In this document: positions 1 through 7,842 of the stretch, piece by piece | How positions within the stretch are numbered: position 1 is the stretch's first letter | Layout: each line of letters begins with the position of its first letter | Source of the DNA: Odoribacter sp. UBA944 | GTDB lineage: Bacteria; Bacteroidota; Bacteroidia; Bacteroidales; Marinifilaceae | NCBI GenBank assembly: GCA_002293375.1 | Contig: DBDA01000012.1 | Coordinates: forward strand, 222-42,827 | Length of the DNA stretch: 42,606 bases | Direction of reading: 5' to 3' | Program-made: the position numbers and the translations under genes | Notes under the pieces: model-generated | Seen by the model: only the letters and a program-made list of their open reading frames with translations | Databases searched by the model: none | Told to the model about the DNA's origin: nothing

Positions 1-524
1 CGGATCACGATATTCCGCGCCTCACCCTGATCTCCCTGCATTGTGATCCCAGGCACCCGTTTCAGCGCATCACCGATGTTTGCATCGGGAAAACGGCCGA
101 TCTGATCGGAGGAGATCACATTTGTAACCCGGTCGTTCGTACGTTGGGTGTTCAGCGCCTTGGCCTGGCTGCGTGACTGATCCCCCATCACCACAACCTC
201 GTCCAGCGCCTGCTCCGCTTCAGCCAGCGAGAAGTTCACCACCGTGTTACCGTCGGGCTGCACCGCGACGGATTGGGACGCTGTTACATATCCCAAATAT
301 TCCACTTCGAGAGTATATTCACCGGAGGGAACATGCAGAAATTCATAATGACCGTTCCGATCGGAGATCGTATAACGGTATTGTCCGTTCAACTTCAACA
401 CTGCACCGGGCAAAGCACGGTTTTCGGTAGCGTCGACCACAGTTCCCGATAGTATGCCGCTCGTTTGGGCCCAGGCAGTCGATACGCACAATGCGGAAAA
501 CAACAGGAATAAAATTCTTTTCAT
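1..524 (-). CDS. TonB-dependent outer-membrane receptor, N-terminal 174 residues (runs off the window)
   Basis: The reading frame opens with ATG at 522-524 on the minus strand and leaves the window open at base 1, so only the N-terminus is visible. Residues 1-20 are a type I signal peptide ending AWAQ. Residues about 22-105 form a carboxypeptidase-regulatory-like beta-sandwich (GTVVDATENRALPGA, then GHYEFLHVPSGEYTLEVEYLGY in two stretches). A plug domain follows, with FPDANIGDALKRVPGI at 145-160 and the beginning of DQGEARNIVI. This is the usual layout of Bacteroidota TonB-dependent receptors that import ligands across the outer membrane. The FPDANIGDALKRVPG plug start fits stand-alone receptors better than classical SusC, but that is family memory only. 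It lies 114 bp downstream of the PiT gene on the same strand, so a phosphorus-related ligand is an inference. The barrel and any SusD partner lie outside the window. Confidence 0.9.
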   Translation of the reverse strand, partial: MKRILFLLFSALCVSTAWAQTSGILSGTVVDATENRALPGAVLKLNGQYRYTISDRNGHYEFLHVPSGEYTLEVEYLGYVTASQSVAVQPDGNTVVNFSLAEAEQALDEVVVMGDQSRSQAKALNTQRTNDRVTNVISSDQIGRFPDANIGDALKRVPGITMQGDQGEARNIVI

Positions 525-638
525 CTTTTTAGGGTTTTTAATATGACGACACAAAAAACCCAAAAGATTATTACAAAATCATTGAAAATCCGCTACCGAA
601 TTATTAAAAACAACCCTGAAATACCTTTGATGAGAAAT

Positions 639-1673
639 TTAAACAGACTCTGAAACCACAAATCTCAACAACAGGTAGATACAACCACTGAGAAGGATCG
701 TTGCAGGGATGGTAAAGATCCAGGCCGTTACGATGTTGGCGGCGGTTCCCCAACGAACACTTGCGATACCTTTGGTCATGCCCACCCCAATGATAGAGCC
801 GGTGATCGTGTGGGTGGTGCTGACAGGAATGCCGGAGAGGGCGGTCCCGATCAACGTCAACGCCCCCGCAGTTTCCGCACAAAACCCCTGAGCAGGCTTC
901 AGAACGGCCAAACCGCTTCCGATAGTAGAGAGCACCCTCCGGCCGCCCAGGATCGTACCCATGGCAATCACCGAATAGCACGTAATGATCAACCAAAGCG
1001 GGATGTGGAACTGTCCCGTATTCTCATACAGCCAGGTATCGACAAATTCGCTCTTTCCGGCGACGCTGAACAGCAGGATGGCAATGATCCCCATCGTCTT
1101 CTGAGCGTCGTTGGCCCCATGTCCCAGGCTGAAAACCGCAGAAGAGAGCAGTTGCAGGTGTTTAAAGAGCCCCTCCACCCGCAACGGGGACTTCCGCCGG
1201 AAGAGCAGCAACGTCAGGCACATCATCAGGAACCCCAGCACCATGCCGATCAGCGGAGAGAGGACGATGAAGAGTGCGATCTTGAAAATACCCCAGGCAA
1301 AAAGAGATTCCGGGCCGAAGGCAAACCAGACCGGCCCGATCAACCCGCCGATCAGGGCGTGGGAAACACTGATCGGCATACCGAAACGGTGGCACGCCCA
1401 GACCCAGATCACCGCCCCCAACAGGGCCGCCAGGATCAAGTATTCATTGATCCGCACCGGATCCACAATCCCTTCTCCCATCGTGTGGGCGACATGGACT
1501 CCAAACAGCCAGATAGCGGCAAAGTTCCAGAAAGCAGCCCACAAAGCCGCCACAAAAGGGGAGAACACCCGGGTCGCCACAATGGTAGCAATGGAGTTTG
1601 CCGCATCGTTCATGCCATTCAGCAAATCAAACAGCAGAGCGATGAGGATGGCTGCAAATACGATCGACAGCAT
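639..1673 (-). CDS. PiT-family inorganic phosphate transporter
   Basis: A 344-residue polytopic inner-membrane protein. Both duplicated PiT signatures are present: GMNDAANSIATIV at residues 20-32 and GHGANDAQKTMGI starting near residue 185. Each half also carries its partner motif, GMPISVSHALIGG at 98-110 and GIPVSTTHTITGS in the C-terminal half. The inverted repeat of two PD001131-type halves is therefore complete. PiT proteins are low-affinity, proton- or sodium-coupled carriers of neutral metal phosphate. The start lies 3 bp after the stop of the DUF47 gene upstream, which makes a two-gene operon almost certain. DUF47 proteins commonly partner PiT carriers. No selectivity for another anion can be read from the sequence. 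Confidence 0.95.
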   Translation of the reverse strand: MLSIVFAAILIALLFDLLNGMNDAANSIATIVATRVFSPFVAALWAAFWNFAAIWLFGVHVAHTMGEGIVDPVRINEYLILAALLGAVIWVWACHRFGMPISVSHALIGGLIGPVWFAFGPESLFAWGIFKIALFIVLSPLIGMVLGFLMMCLTLLLFRRKSPLRVEGLFKHLQLLSSAVFSLGHGANDAQKTMGIIAILLFSVAGKSEFVDTWLYENTGQFHIPLWLIITCYSVIAMGTILGGRRVLSTIGSGLAVLKPAQGFCAETAGALTLIGTALSGIPVSTTHTITGSIIGVGMTKGIASVRWGTAANIVTAWIFTIPATILLSGCIYLLLRFVVSESV

Positions 1674-1676
1674 AAT

Positions 1677-2327
1677 TCAAGCAAATTTGATAATGATCCC
1701 TTTCACCGTATTGGCGACATCATTAGCGGCATCCGCCGTATCCTCCAACGCCTGCACGATGTTTTTAAGTTTCAACAGTTCCGAAAAATTCTTCTCGTTG
1801 GTAAAAAGCGTACTCATATACGCCTCGTAAAACCCGTCCGCCTTCTGTTCATTTACCTTGACGGCCCGGCACCTCTCTTCGGCAGGAGCCGGTTTTTTCC
1901 GAAGATTTTCCAGGTCGTTCATCACACCGGCCAGCAAATGGGTATCCTCCAAGACCAACTCCTGTATAGCCGTCAAAGAGATATCTATCCGCACGGGGCT
2001 GTAGAGTACAATACGCCTCGCCGAATCGTGGATGTGATCCAGCAAATCGTCCATCTGCGAAGCCAGTTTATTGATGTCTTCCCGGTCGAACGGCGTCACA
2101 AAACTCTTGTTCAACTCCTGGTAGATCCGGGCCGTAATCCGATCCCCCTCCTTCTCCAACACCCGGATCTGCTCAAAAAACTTTCCGCGGTTCTCCGGCT
2201 TTGCCTCCCCCATCAACTCTCCCAGCAACTTCGCCGCACTTTCCGTCAACTCCGCCTGCCGGACGTAGAGCGGATAAAATTTTCTCTCTTTAACAACAAA
2301 CAGTTGCAAAAATTTATCCCATTTCAT
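1677..2327 (-). CDS. DUF47 / PhoU-like protein, putative PiT regulator
   Basis: A 216-residue, almost entirely alpha-helical, soluble protein of the DUF47 (TIGR00153) family, distantly related to PhoU. The PhoU-type acidic metal-binding motifs are present: EKEGDRITARI at about 58-68, DREDINKLASQMDDLLD at 81-97, and EDTADAANDVANTV near the C-terminus. In other bacteria such proteins sit next to PiT carriers and are thought to control them by binding metal and the transporter. Here the gene precedes PiT with a 3-bp gap, consistent with that role. The ATG at 2327 is preceded by an AT-rich leader. No signal peptide or membrane segment is seen. Confidence 0.92.
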   Translation of the reverse strand: MKWDKFLQLFVVKERKFYPLYVRQAELTESAAKLLGELMGEAKPENRGKFFEQIRVLEKEGDRITARIYQELNKSFVTPFDREDINKLASQMDDLLDHIHDSARRIVLYSPVRIDISLTAIQELVLEDTHLLAGVMNDLENLRKKPAPAEERCRAVKVNEQKADGFYEAYMSTLFTNEKNFSELLKLKNIVQALEDTADAANDVANTVKGIIIKFA

Positions 2328-2532
2328 CTACCTATTTTTTATTTACTTTTTTACTCCGGGAAGATACGACATTTTAACGAAAAAAAGCCCGCTTTGTTCC
2401 GACTTCCGCTCTCTTCCCCCGGAAAAATTTTAACGCAATCTGCGCCCGGTTCAAAAAAAATGGCTACTTTCGTTTCCGTTCCGGTTTTCCGGATGTACTA
2501 CCATGTGTTTTATAGACTAAAAAAGTAAGCTG

Positions 2533-3723
2533 ATGTGTAAACTTCTTATTATCGGGGCGGGAGGCGTAGGAACGGTCGTAGCACACAAAGCCGCACAATG
2601 CGACGTGTTTACCGACATCATTCTCGCCAGCCGTACAAAATCAAAAGTAGATGCTATTGCGGAAAAGATCGGCGGAGGCCGCATCAAAACCGACCAAGTG
2701 GATGCCGACGATGTGGCGCAACTGACAGCCTTGTTCCGGAAATACCAACCCGACCTGGTCATCAACGTAGCGCTCCCCTACCAGGACCTAACCATCATGG
2801 ATGCCTGCCTGGCATGCGGGGTGAACTACCTGGACACAGCCAATTACGAACCGAAAGACGAAGCCAAATTTGAATACTCCTGGCAATGGGCCTACCGGGA
2901 CCGGTTTAAACAGGCCGGCCTGACCGCCATCCTGGGGTGCGGGTTCGACCCCGGCGTAACCTCCATCTACACGGCATACGCCGCCAAACACCACTTCGAC
3001 GAGATCCACTACTTAGACATCGTCGACTGCAACGCAGGCAACCACGGCATGGCGTTCGCCACCAACTTCAACCCCGAGATCAACATCCGCGAAGTGACGC
3101 AGAAAGGGCGCTACTGGGAAAACGGGAAATGGGTCGAGACCGAGCCGCACGAAATACACAAACCGCTGACCTACCCGGAGATCGGGCCGAAAGAGTCCTA
3201 CCTCATCTACCACGAAGAGTTGGAGTCCCTGGTCAAAAACTTCCCGACCCTGAAACGGGCCCGCTTTTGGATGACCTTCGGGCAAGAGTACCTGACCCAC
3301 TTGCGAGTCATCCAGAACATCGGTATGGACCGGATCGACCCCATTCTCTACAACGGGGTGGAGATCGTCCCGATCCAATTCCTGAAAGCCGTACTGCCCG
3401 ACCCCAAATCACTGGGCGCCAACTACACCGGCTGGACCTCCATCGGCTGCCGGATCAAAGGGATCAAAAACGGCAAAGAGCATACCTATTACGTCTACAA
3501 CAACTGCAACCACGAAACAGCATACCGGGAGACCGGCACCCAAGCCGTCAGCTACACCACCGGCGTACCGGCCACCCTCGGGGCAGAACTCTTCGCCCGC
3601 GGCCTGTGGAAAACACCCGGTGTACTGAACGTAGAAGAGTTCGACCCCGATCCCTTTATGAAAGAGATTGGCAACCGGGGCCTCCCCTTCCATGAACTGT
3701 TCGACGTAAACCTGGAATTATAA
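2533..3723 (+). CDS. carboxynorspermidine/carboxyspermidine dehydrogenase (saccharopine dehydrogenase family)
   Basis: A 396-residue protein with an N-terminal Rossmann fold (GAGGVGTVVAHKA at 8-20) and the saccharopine-dehydrogenase C-terminal domain (GCGFDPGVTSIYTAYAA). The family includes lysine-pathway enzymes. However, the size, the motif LDTANYEPKDEA and above all the next gene, carboxynorspermidine decarboxylase, identify it as the enzyme condensing aspartate semialdehyde with putrescine or diaminopropane, using NADPH, to carboxyspermidine or carboxynorspermidine. This is the alternative route to spermidine that avoids S-adenosylmethionine. The start is the ATG at 2533; only 9 bp separate its stop from the next start. 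Gene names used elsewhere vary (lys1-like, casdh), so none is given. Confidence 0.9.
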   Translation: MCKLLIIGAGGVGTVVAHKAAQCDVFTDIILASRTKSKVDAIAEKIGGGRIKTDQVDADDVAQLTALFRKYQPDLVINVALPYQDLTIMDACLACGVNYLDTANYEPKDEAKFEYSWQWAYRDRFKQAGLTAILGCGFDPGVTSIYTAYAAKHHFDEIHYLDIVDCNAGNHGMAFATNFNPEINIREVTQKGRYWENGKWVETEPHEIHKPLTYPEIGPKESYLIYHEELESLVKNFPTLKRARFWMTFGQEYLTHLRVIQNIGMDRIDPILYNGVEIVPIQFLKAVLPDPKSLGANYTGWTSIGCRIKGIKNGKEHTYYVYNNCNHETAYRETGTQAVSYTTGVPATLGAELFARGLWKTPGVLNVEEFDPDPFMKEIGNRGLPFHELFDVNLEL

Positions 3724-3732
3724 TCCACAACG

Positions 3733-4863
3733 ATGATTGATTTTTCCACAGTACCCTCTCCCTGCTTCCTGTTGGACGAAGAGTTGCTCCGCCGCAACCT
3801 GGAGGTAATCGCCGGGGTCGCCCGGAAAGCCGGGGTGGAGATCGTCGCGGCATTGAAAGCCAATGCCACGTGGCGTATTTTTCCCATCATGCGCGAATAC
3901 GTCCGTTCGGCTACGGCCAGTTCGCTGGCCGAAGCCCGGCTCGTATTCGAAGAGTTCGGTTCCCTTGCACACACCTACGCCCCTGTCTACACCGACAAAG
4001 AGATTGACGAACTGCTCGGTTACAGCAGCCACATCACCTTCAACTCCCTCTCTCAGTACGAACGCTTCGGCGCACAGGCGCGGGAGAAAATGGTCTCCTG
4101 CGGGCTGCGCATCAACCCCGGCTACTCCCCGGTAAAAACCGCCCTGTACAACCCCTGTTGCGAAGGCTCCCGGCTGGGCGTCACCCCGCAACAACTGACC
4201 GGCCTTCCGGAAGGGATCGAGGGGCTCCACTTTCACACCCTGTGCGAATCGTTTTCCGGCGACCTGCGCCGCACCTTGGAAGCAGTGGAGCATCATTTCG
4301 GCCCATACCTGCCGCAACTGAAATGGATCAACATGGGCGGCGGCCACCTGATCACCCACCGGGAATACGACTGCGACGAGCTGGTCCGCATCCTGCTCGA
4401 TTTCCGGGAAAGATACCCGGACCTGACGGTCATTCTGGAACCGGGCAGCGCCTTTACCTGGCAGACAGGCTGGTTGGTCGCCACCGTAGAGGACATCGTC
4501 CGCAACGGCGATACCCGTACCCTGATGCTGAACATCTCATTCTCCTGCCACCTGCCGGACTGCCTCGAAATGCCGTACAAACCGGCCATCCTCGGCGCCA
4601 GGGACCCGGAAGCCGGCGAACAGGGTTGGCGCCTCGGGGGAAACAGTTGCTTAGCCGGCGATACGTTGGGTGATTGGGTATTTAAACAGGAGCCGGCCAT
4701 AGGTGACACCATCGTATTTGAGGATATGATTCACTACACCATGGTCAAGACCACCATGTTCAACGGCGTCAGCCACCCCTCCATCGCCCTCCGGGAATGC
4801 GGAGGAAAAATCCGGGTGCTCCGCGAATTCGGATACAAAGATTACAAAAACAGAATGTGTTAA
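3733..4863 (+). CDS. nspC: carboxynorspermidine/carboxyspermidine decarboxylase
   Basis: A 376-residue PLP enzyme of the alanine-racemase-fold (fold III) decarboxylases, related to diaminopimelate decarboxylase. The PLP lysine lies in VAALKANATWRIF (K42). The other expected elements are LHFHTLCES, GGGHLITH (glycine-rich phosphate-binding loop), LEPGSAF and the C-terminal GNSCLAGDTLGDW with the active-site cysteine. It decarboxylates carboxyspermidine to spermidine (or carboxynorspermidine to norspermidine), completing the pathway begun by the gene 9 bp upstream. Polyamine preference, spermidine versus norspermidine, cannot be decided from sequence; spermidine is usual in Bacteroidota. The next gene, rlmD, follows after 15 bp, so all three are probably one transcript. 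Confidence 0.92.
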   Translation: MIDFSTVPSPCFLLDEELLRRNLEVIAGVARKAGVEIVAALKANATWRIFPIMREYVRSATASSLAEARLVFEEFGSLAHTYAPVYTDKEIDELLGYSSHITFNSLSQYERFGAQAREKMVSCGLRINPGYSPVKTALYNPCCEGSRLGVTPQQLTGLPEGIEGLHFHTLCESFSGDLRRTLEAVEHHFGPYLPQLKWINMGGGHLITHREYDCDELVRILLDFRERYPDLTVILEPGSAFTWQTGWLVATVEDIVRNGDTRTLMLNISFSCHLPDCLEMPYKPAILGARDPEAGEQGWRLGGNSCLAGDTLGDWVFKQEPAIGDTIVFEDMIHYTMVKTTMFNGVSHPSIALRECGGKIRVLREFGYKDYKNRMC

Positions 4864-4878
4864 CTTTCAACAAGCAAC

Positions 4879-6285
4879 ATGGGCCGGAAAAGAAACAATC
4901 CGTTGTTGGAAAACGTCGAAATAAAAAAGATCGCAGCGGAAGGAAAGTCCATTGCCTACCTGGATGAAAAGGTACTTTTTGTCCCAAACACCGTACCGGG
5001 AGACATGGTAGACGTTCAGGTAACCCGGAAAAGAAAGAGCTTTCTGGAAGGATTTGTGGTAAAGACCCACCGGCTCTCCGACTGGCGGATCCCTGCTTTC
5101 TGCACCCATTTCGGCACGTGCGGCGGATGCAAATGGCAAAACCTCCCCTACCAAAAACAGTTGGAGTGTAAACAGCAGGAGGTAACCGACAACCTGCAAC
5201 GGATCGGCAAAGTCGAGTTGCCGGACATCCGCCCCATCATCGGCTCCGCACAAACCCGGAACTACCGGAACAAACTGGAATTTACCTTCAGCACCAAACG
5301 CTTCCTGACACGGGAGGAGATCGAACAGGAAGGCGTCATCCGGCACCTGCCGGCGCTGGGATTCCACGCCCCCGGCCTCTTCGACAAGGTGGTGGACATC
5401 CACACCTGTTACCTGCAAGGGGAACCCTCCAACCAGATCCGGAATTTTATCCGGGAGTACGCGTTGGAAAACGGTCTGGCCTTCATGGACATCCGCAACC
5501 TGCAAGGATTTCTACGCACCCTCATCATCCGCACAGCCTCCACCGGCGAAGTAATGGTCATACTCTCCTTCTACCGGGAAGAGAGGACGGAGCGGGAGAA
5601 GTTGCTGGAAGCCATCGGGAACGCCTTCCCGCAAATCACCTCCCTGATGTACGTGATCAATGAAAAACCCAACGACACTATTACCGACCAGGAGATCTGC
5701 CTCTACCGGGGGCGCGACCACATCCTTGAAGAGATGGAAGGGCTACGCTTCAAGATCGGGCCAAAATCTTTTTACCAGACCAACTCCGGCCAAGCCCTGC
5801 ACCTCTACCGCCAGGCACGCGAACTGGCGGGCCTGACCGGCAAAGAGACGGTATACGACCTCTACACCGGCACCGGCACCATTGCCAACTTCGTGGCTTC
5901 CCAAGCCGCCCGGGTGATCGGCATCGAATACGTGCCGGAAGCGATCGAAGACGCCAAAGCCAACTCCCTTCTGAACGGGATCGGCAACACCCGCTTCTTT
6001 GCCGGGGACATGAAAGAGGTGCTCAACAAATCGTTCGTAGCGGAACACGGCCGACCCGACGTGATCATCACCGACCCGCCGCGGGCCGGCATGCACCCCG
6101 ACGTCGTAGCTGCCATCCTGCAAGCAGCGCCGGAACGCATCGTGTACGTCAGTTGCAACTCCGCCACCCAGGCCCGCGACATCAGCCTTTTGAACGGGCA
6201 GTACAAAGTGATAACCGTACAGCCCGTAGACATGTTCCCGCACACCCATCACGTAGAAAACATCGCATTGTTACACAAGTGCTGA
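4879..6285 (+). CDS. rlmD: 23S rRNA (uracil-5-)-methyltransferase RlmD/RumA-type
   Basis: A 468-residue TrmA/RumA-family enzyme. It starts with a TRAM RNA-binding domain (about 10-66). The [4Fe-4S] cluster cysteines follow: C75, C81 and C84 in CTHFGTCGGCKW, and a likely fourth, C177, in HTCYLQGE. The SAM-binding part has VYDLYTGTGTIANFVA, DPPRAGMHP and the catalytic VYVSCNSATQARD with C426. The family makes m5U in 23S rRNA (U1939 in E. coli numbering) and in some lineages also U747; which site is used here is not visible. It is the third gene of the polyamine cluster, 15 bp after nspC. A functional link between the two is not obvious beyond ribosome and RNA-related physiology. Confidence 0.9.
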   Translation: MGRKRNNPLLENVEIKKIAAEGKSIAYLDEKVLFVPNTVPGDMVDVQVTRKRKSFLEGFVVKTHRLSDWRIPAFCTHFGTCGGCKWQNLPYQKQLECKQQEVTDNLQRIGKVELPDIRPIIGSAQTRNYRNKLEFTFSTKRFLTREEIEQEGVIRHLPALGFHAPGLFDKVVDIHTCYLQGEPSNQIRNFIREYALENGLAFMDIRNLQGFLRTLIIRTASTGEVMVILSFYREERTEREKLLEAIGNAFPQITSLMYVINEKPNDTITDQEICLYRGRDHILEEMEGLRFKIGPKSFYQTNSGQALHLYRQARELAGLTGKETVYDLYTGTGTIANFVASQAARVIGIEYVPEAIEDAKANSLLNGIGNTRFFAGDMKEVLNKSFVAEHGRPDVIITDPPRAGMHPDVVAAILQAAPERIVYVSCNSATQARDISLLNGQYKVITVQPVDMFPHTHHVENIALLHKC

Positions 6286-6337
6286 AATTATTTTTCAACT
6301 TTCTAAAATATTTTACCAACTTTTAAAATAAAAACCC

Positions 6338-6345
6338 TATTTTTG
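6338..6345 (+). promoter_or_regulatory. -7 element (TATTTTTG) for the GH109 gene
   Basis: TATTTTTG matches the Bacteroides -7 consensus TAnnTTTG and lies about 60 bp before the ATG at 6405. No clear TTTG -33 element is found at the right distance. An imperfect direct repeat, CAACTTTCTAAAATA (6296-6310) and CAACTTTTAAAATA (6317-6330), lies immediately upstream, 21 bp apart. Confidence 0.5.
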
Positions 6346-6404
6346 ATTCCACTTAGAGGCTGTTTAAAACTCTTAAGTTGGTATCATTTTTAAATCAGTA
6401 TACT

Positions 6405-7787
6405 ATGAAAAATTTCCTTTTATCCATTTGTATGTTGACGCTCCTTTTAGCAGGATGCAAAGAAGCTCAGCAGGCACAGGCGATCAAAACCGCCGTACCC
6501 GTCCGTCCACAGGGTCAAACCGACGTGTTGCAGTTGGCAACGGAACCCCTTTCCACCGTCCGCGTCGCTTTTATCGGCTTGGGGATGCGTGGGCCGCAAG
6601 CCGTGAACCGCATAACCCACATTCCCGGCGTAGAGATCGTCGCCTTGTGTGATGTGGAACAGAAAAACACGGAAAAGGTCAACAAAAGACTGGAAGCGAG
6701 AGGTTTCCCGAAAGCCTTGGAATTCTACGGCGATACCTCCGTATGGCGCCAGGTAACGGCGTTGCCGAACGTAGACCTGATCTACGTAGCTACGGACTGG
6801 CTCAGCCATGCCAGGATCGGGGTACAGGCCATGAAAGACGGAAAACACGTCGCCATCGAAGTACCCGCCGCCTTAACAATGGAAGAGATCTGGGAGTTGA
6901 TCAACACCTCCGAACAGACCCGCAAGCACTGTATGCAATTGGAAAACTGCGTGTACGACTTCTTTGAGTTAACCACCCTGAACATGGTGCAGCAAGGAGT
7001 ACTCGGCGAAGTGATCCACGGAGAAGGCGCTTACATACATCAGCTTCAACCGTACTGGAACCAATACTGGAACAATTGGCGAATGGATTTCAACCGGAAG
7101 CACCGGGGGGACGTATACCCCACACACGGCTTAGGCCCCATCTGCCAAGCCATGAATATCCACCGGGGAGACAAATTGAATTTCTTAGTATCGATGGATA
7201 CCAAAGCGATCGGAAATCCCGCCTATATCAAGGAAAAAACCGGAGAAGAGGCAACCGATTTCCGGGCCGGCGACCACACCACTACACTGATTCGCACCGA
7301 AATGGGCAAGACCATTCTGATCGAACACAACGTGACCTCTCCCCGTCCGTACGACCGGATGTACCAGTTGACCGGCACGAAAGGGTTTGCCAACAAATAC
7401 CCGATAAGCGGCTATGCACTTGGAAACGAAGCGTTGGACCCGGAAGTAGCTGCCAATCACGAAAACCTGAACGCACACAACTTTGTTCCAACAGAGGTCA
7501 GGGCCGCTTTGATGCAACAATACAAACACCCGATCGCCAAAGATATCGAGGAGTTGGCCAAAACCGTGGGCGGACACGGCGGAATGGACTTTATAATGGA
7601 TTACCGCCTCATCTACTGCCTGCAAAAAGGGTTGCCGCTGGACATGGACGTATACGACCTGGCAGAGTGGTGCTGCTTGGTTCCGTTAACCGAAATCTCC
7701 CTGGATAACGGATTCGTACCCGTAGAGATCCCCGACTTCACCAGAGGCAGTTGGAAAAAACTCGACGGATTAAAGTTCGCCCTGTAA
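6405..7787 (+). CDS. GH109 lipoprotein, NAD-dependent alpha-N-acetylgalactosaminidase-type glycosidase
   Basis: A 460-residue protein. The ATG at 6405 is chosen over an upstream TTG (6378) because it gives a clean lipoprotein signal, MKNFLLSICMLTLLLAGC, with lipobox cysteine C18. The mature part begins a Gfo/Idh/MocA Rossmann fold at VAFIGLGMRGPQAVNRI, followed by EIVALCDVE, AIEVPAALTMEE and HAHNF-type loops typical of glycoside hydrolase family 109. These enzymes keep NAD tightly bound and cleave alpha-GalNAc by an oxidation/elimination route; the founding member removes the blood-group A determinant. A membrane-anchored form would act on mucin or host glycans. Substrate is inferred from family only, since GH109 members also show other activities. 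A strong terminator follows. Confidence 0.87.
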   Translation: MKNFLLSICMLTLLLAGCKEAQQAQAIKTAVPVRPQGQTDVLQLATEPLSTVRVAFIGLGMRGPQAVNRITHIPGVEIVALCDVEQKNTEKVNKRLEARGFPKALEFYGDTSVWRQVTALPNVDLIYVATDWLSHARIGVQAMKDGKHVAIEVPAALTMEEIWELINTSEQTRKHCMQLENCVYDFFELTTLNMVQQGVLGEVIHGEGAYIHQLQPYWNQYWNNWRMDFNRKHRGDVYPTHGLGPICQAMNIHRGDKLNFLVSMDTKAIGNPAYIKEKTGEEATDFRAGDHTTTLIRTEMGKTILIEHNVTSPRPYDRMYQLTGTKGFANKYPISGYALGNEALDPEVAANHENLNAHNFVPTEVRAALMQQYKHPIAKDIEELAKTVGGHGGMDFIMDYRLIYCLQKGLPLDMDVYDLAEWCCLVPLTEISLDNGFVPVEIPDFTRGSWKKLDGLKFAL

Positions 7788-7808
7788 CCGGAACCTGAGT
7801 TCTACTAA

Positions 7809-7836
7809 AGAGCCGGCGCCTTTCGACGCCGGCTCT
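7809..7836. terminator. bidirectional intrinsic terminator between convergent genes
   Basis: A perfect 10-bp stem, AGAGCCGGCG (7809-7818) and CGCCGGCTCT (7827-7836), has an 8-nt loop. It sits between the stop of the GH109 gene (7787) and the stop of the minus-strand TlpA-family gene (7843). The U-tract is short on both strands, so strength is uncertain. Confidence 0.7.
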
Positions 7837-7842
7837 ACTTCA

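Noticed and set aside
810..2528. 572-codon plus-strand open frame opposite PiT and the DUF47 gene
   Set aside because: Composition is shadow-like (Gln/Arg/His/Pro-rich, no motifs), and both genes on the minus strand are well recognised.
2533..3723. Lysine-pathway saccharopine dehydrogenase
   Set aside because: The adjoining carboxynorspermidine decarboxylase assigns it to polyamine synthesis.
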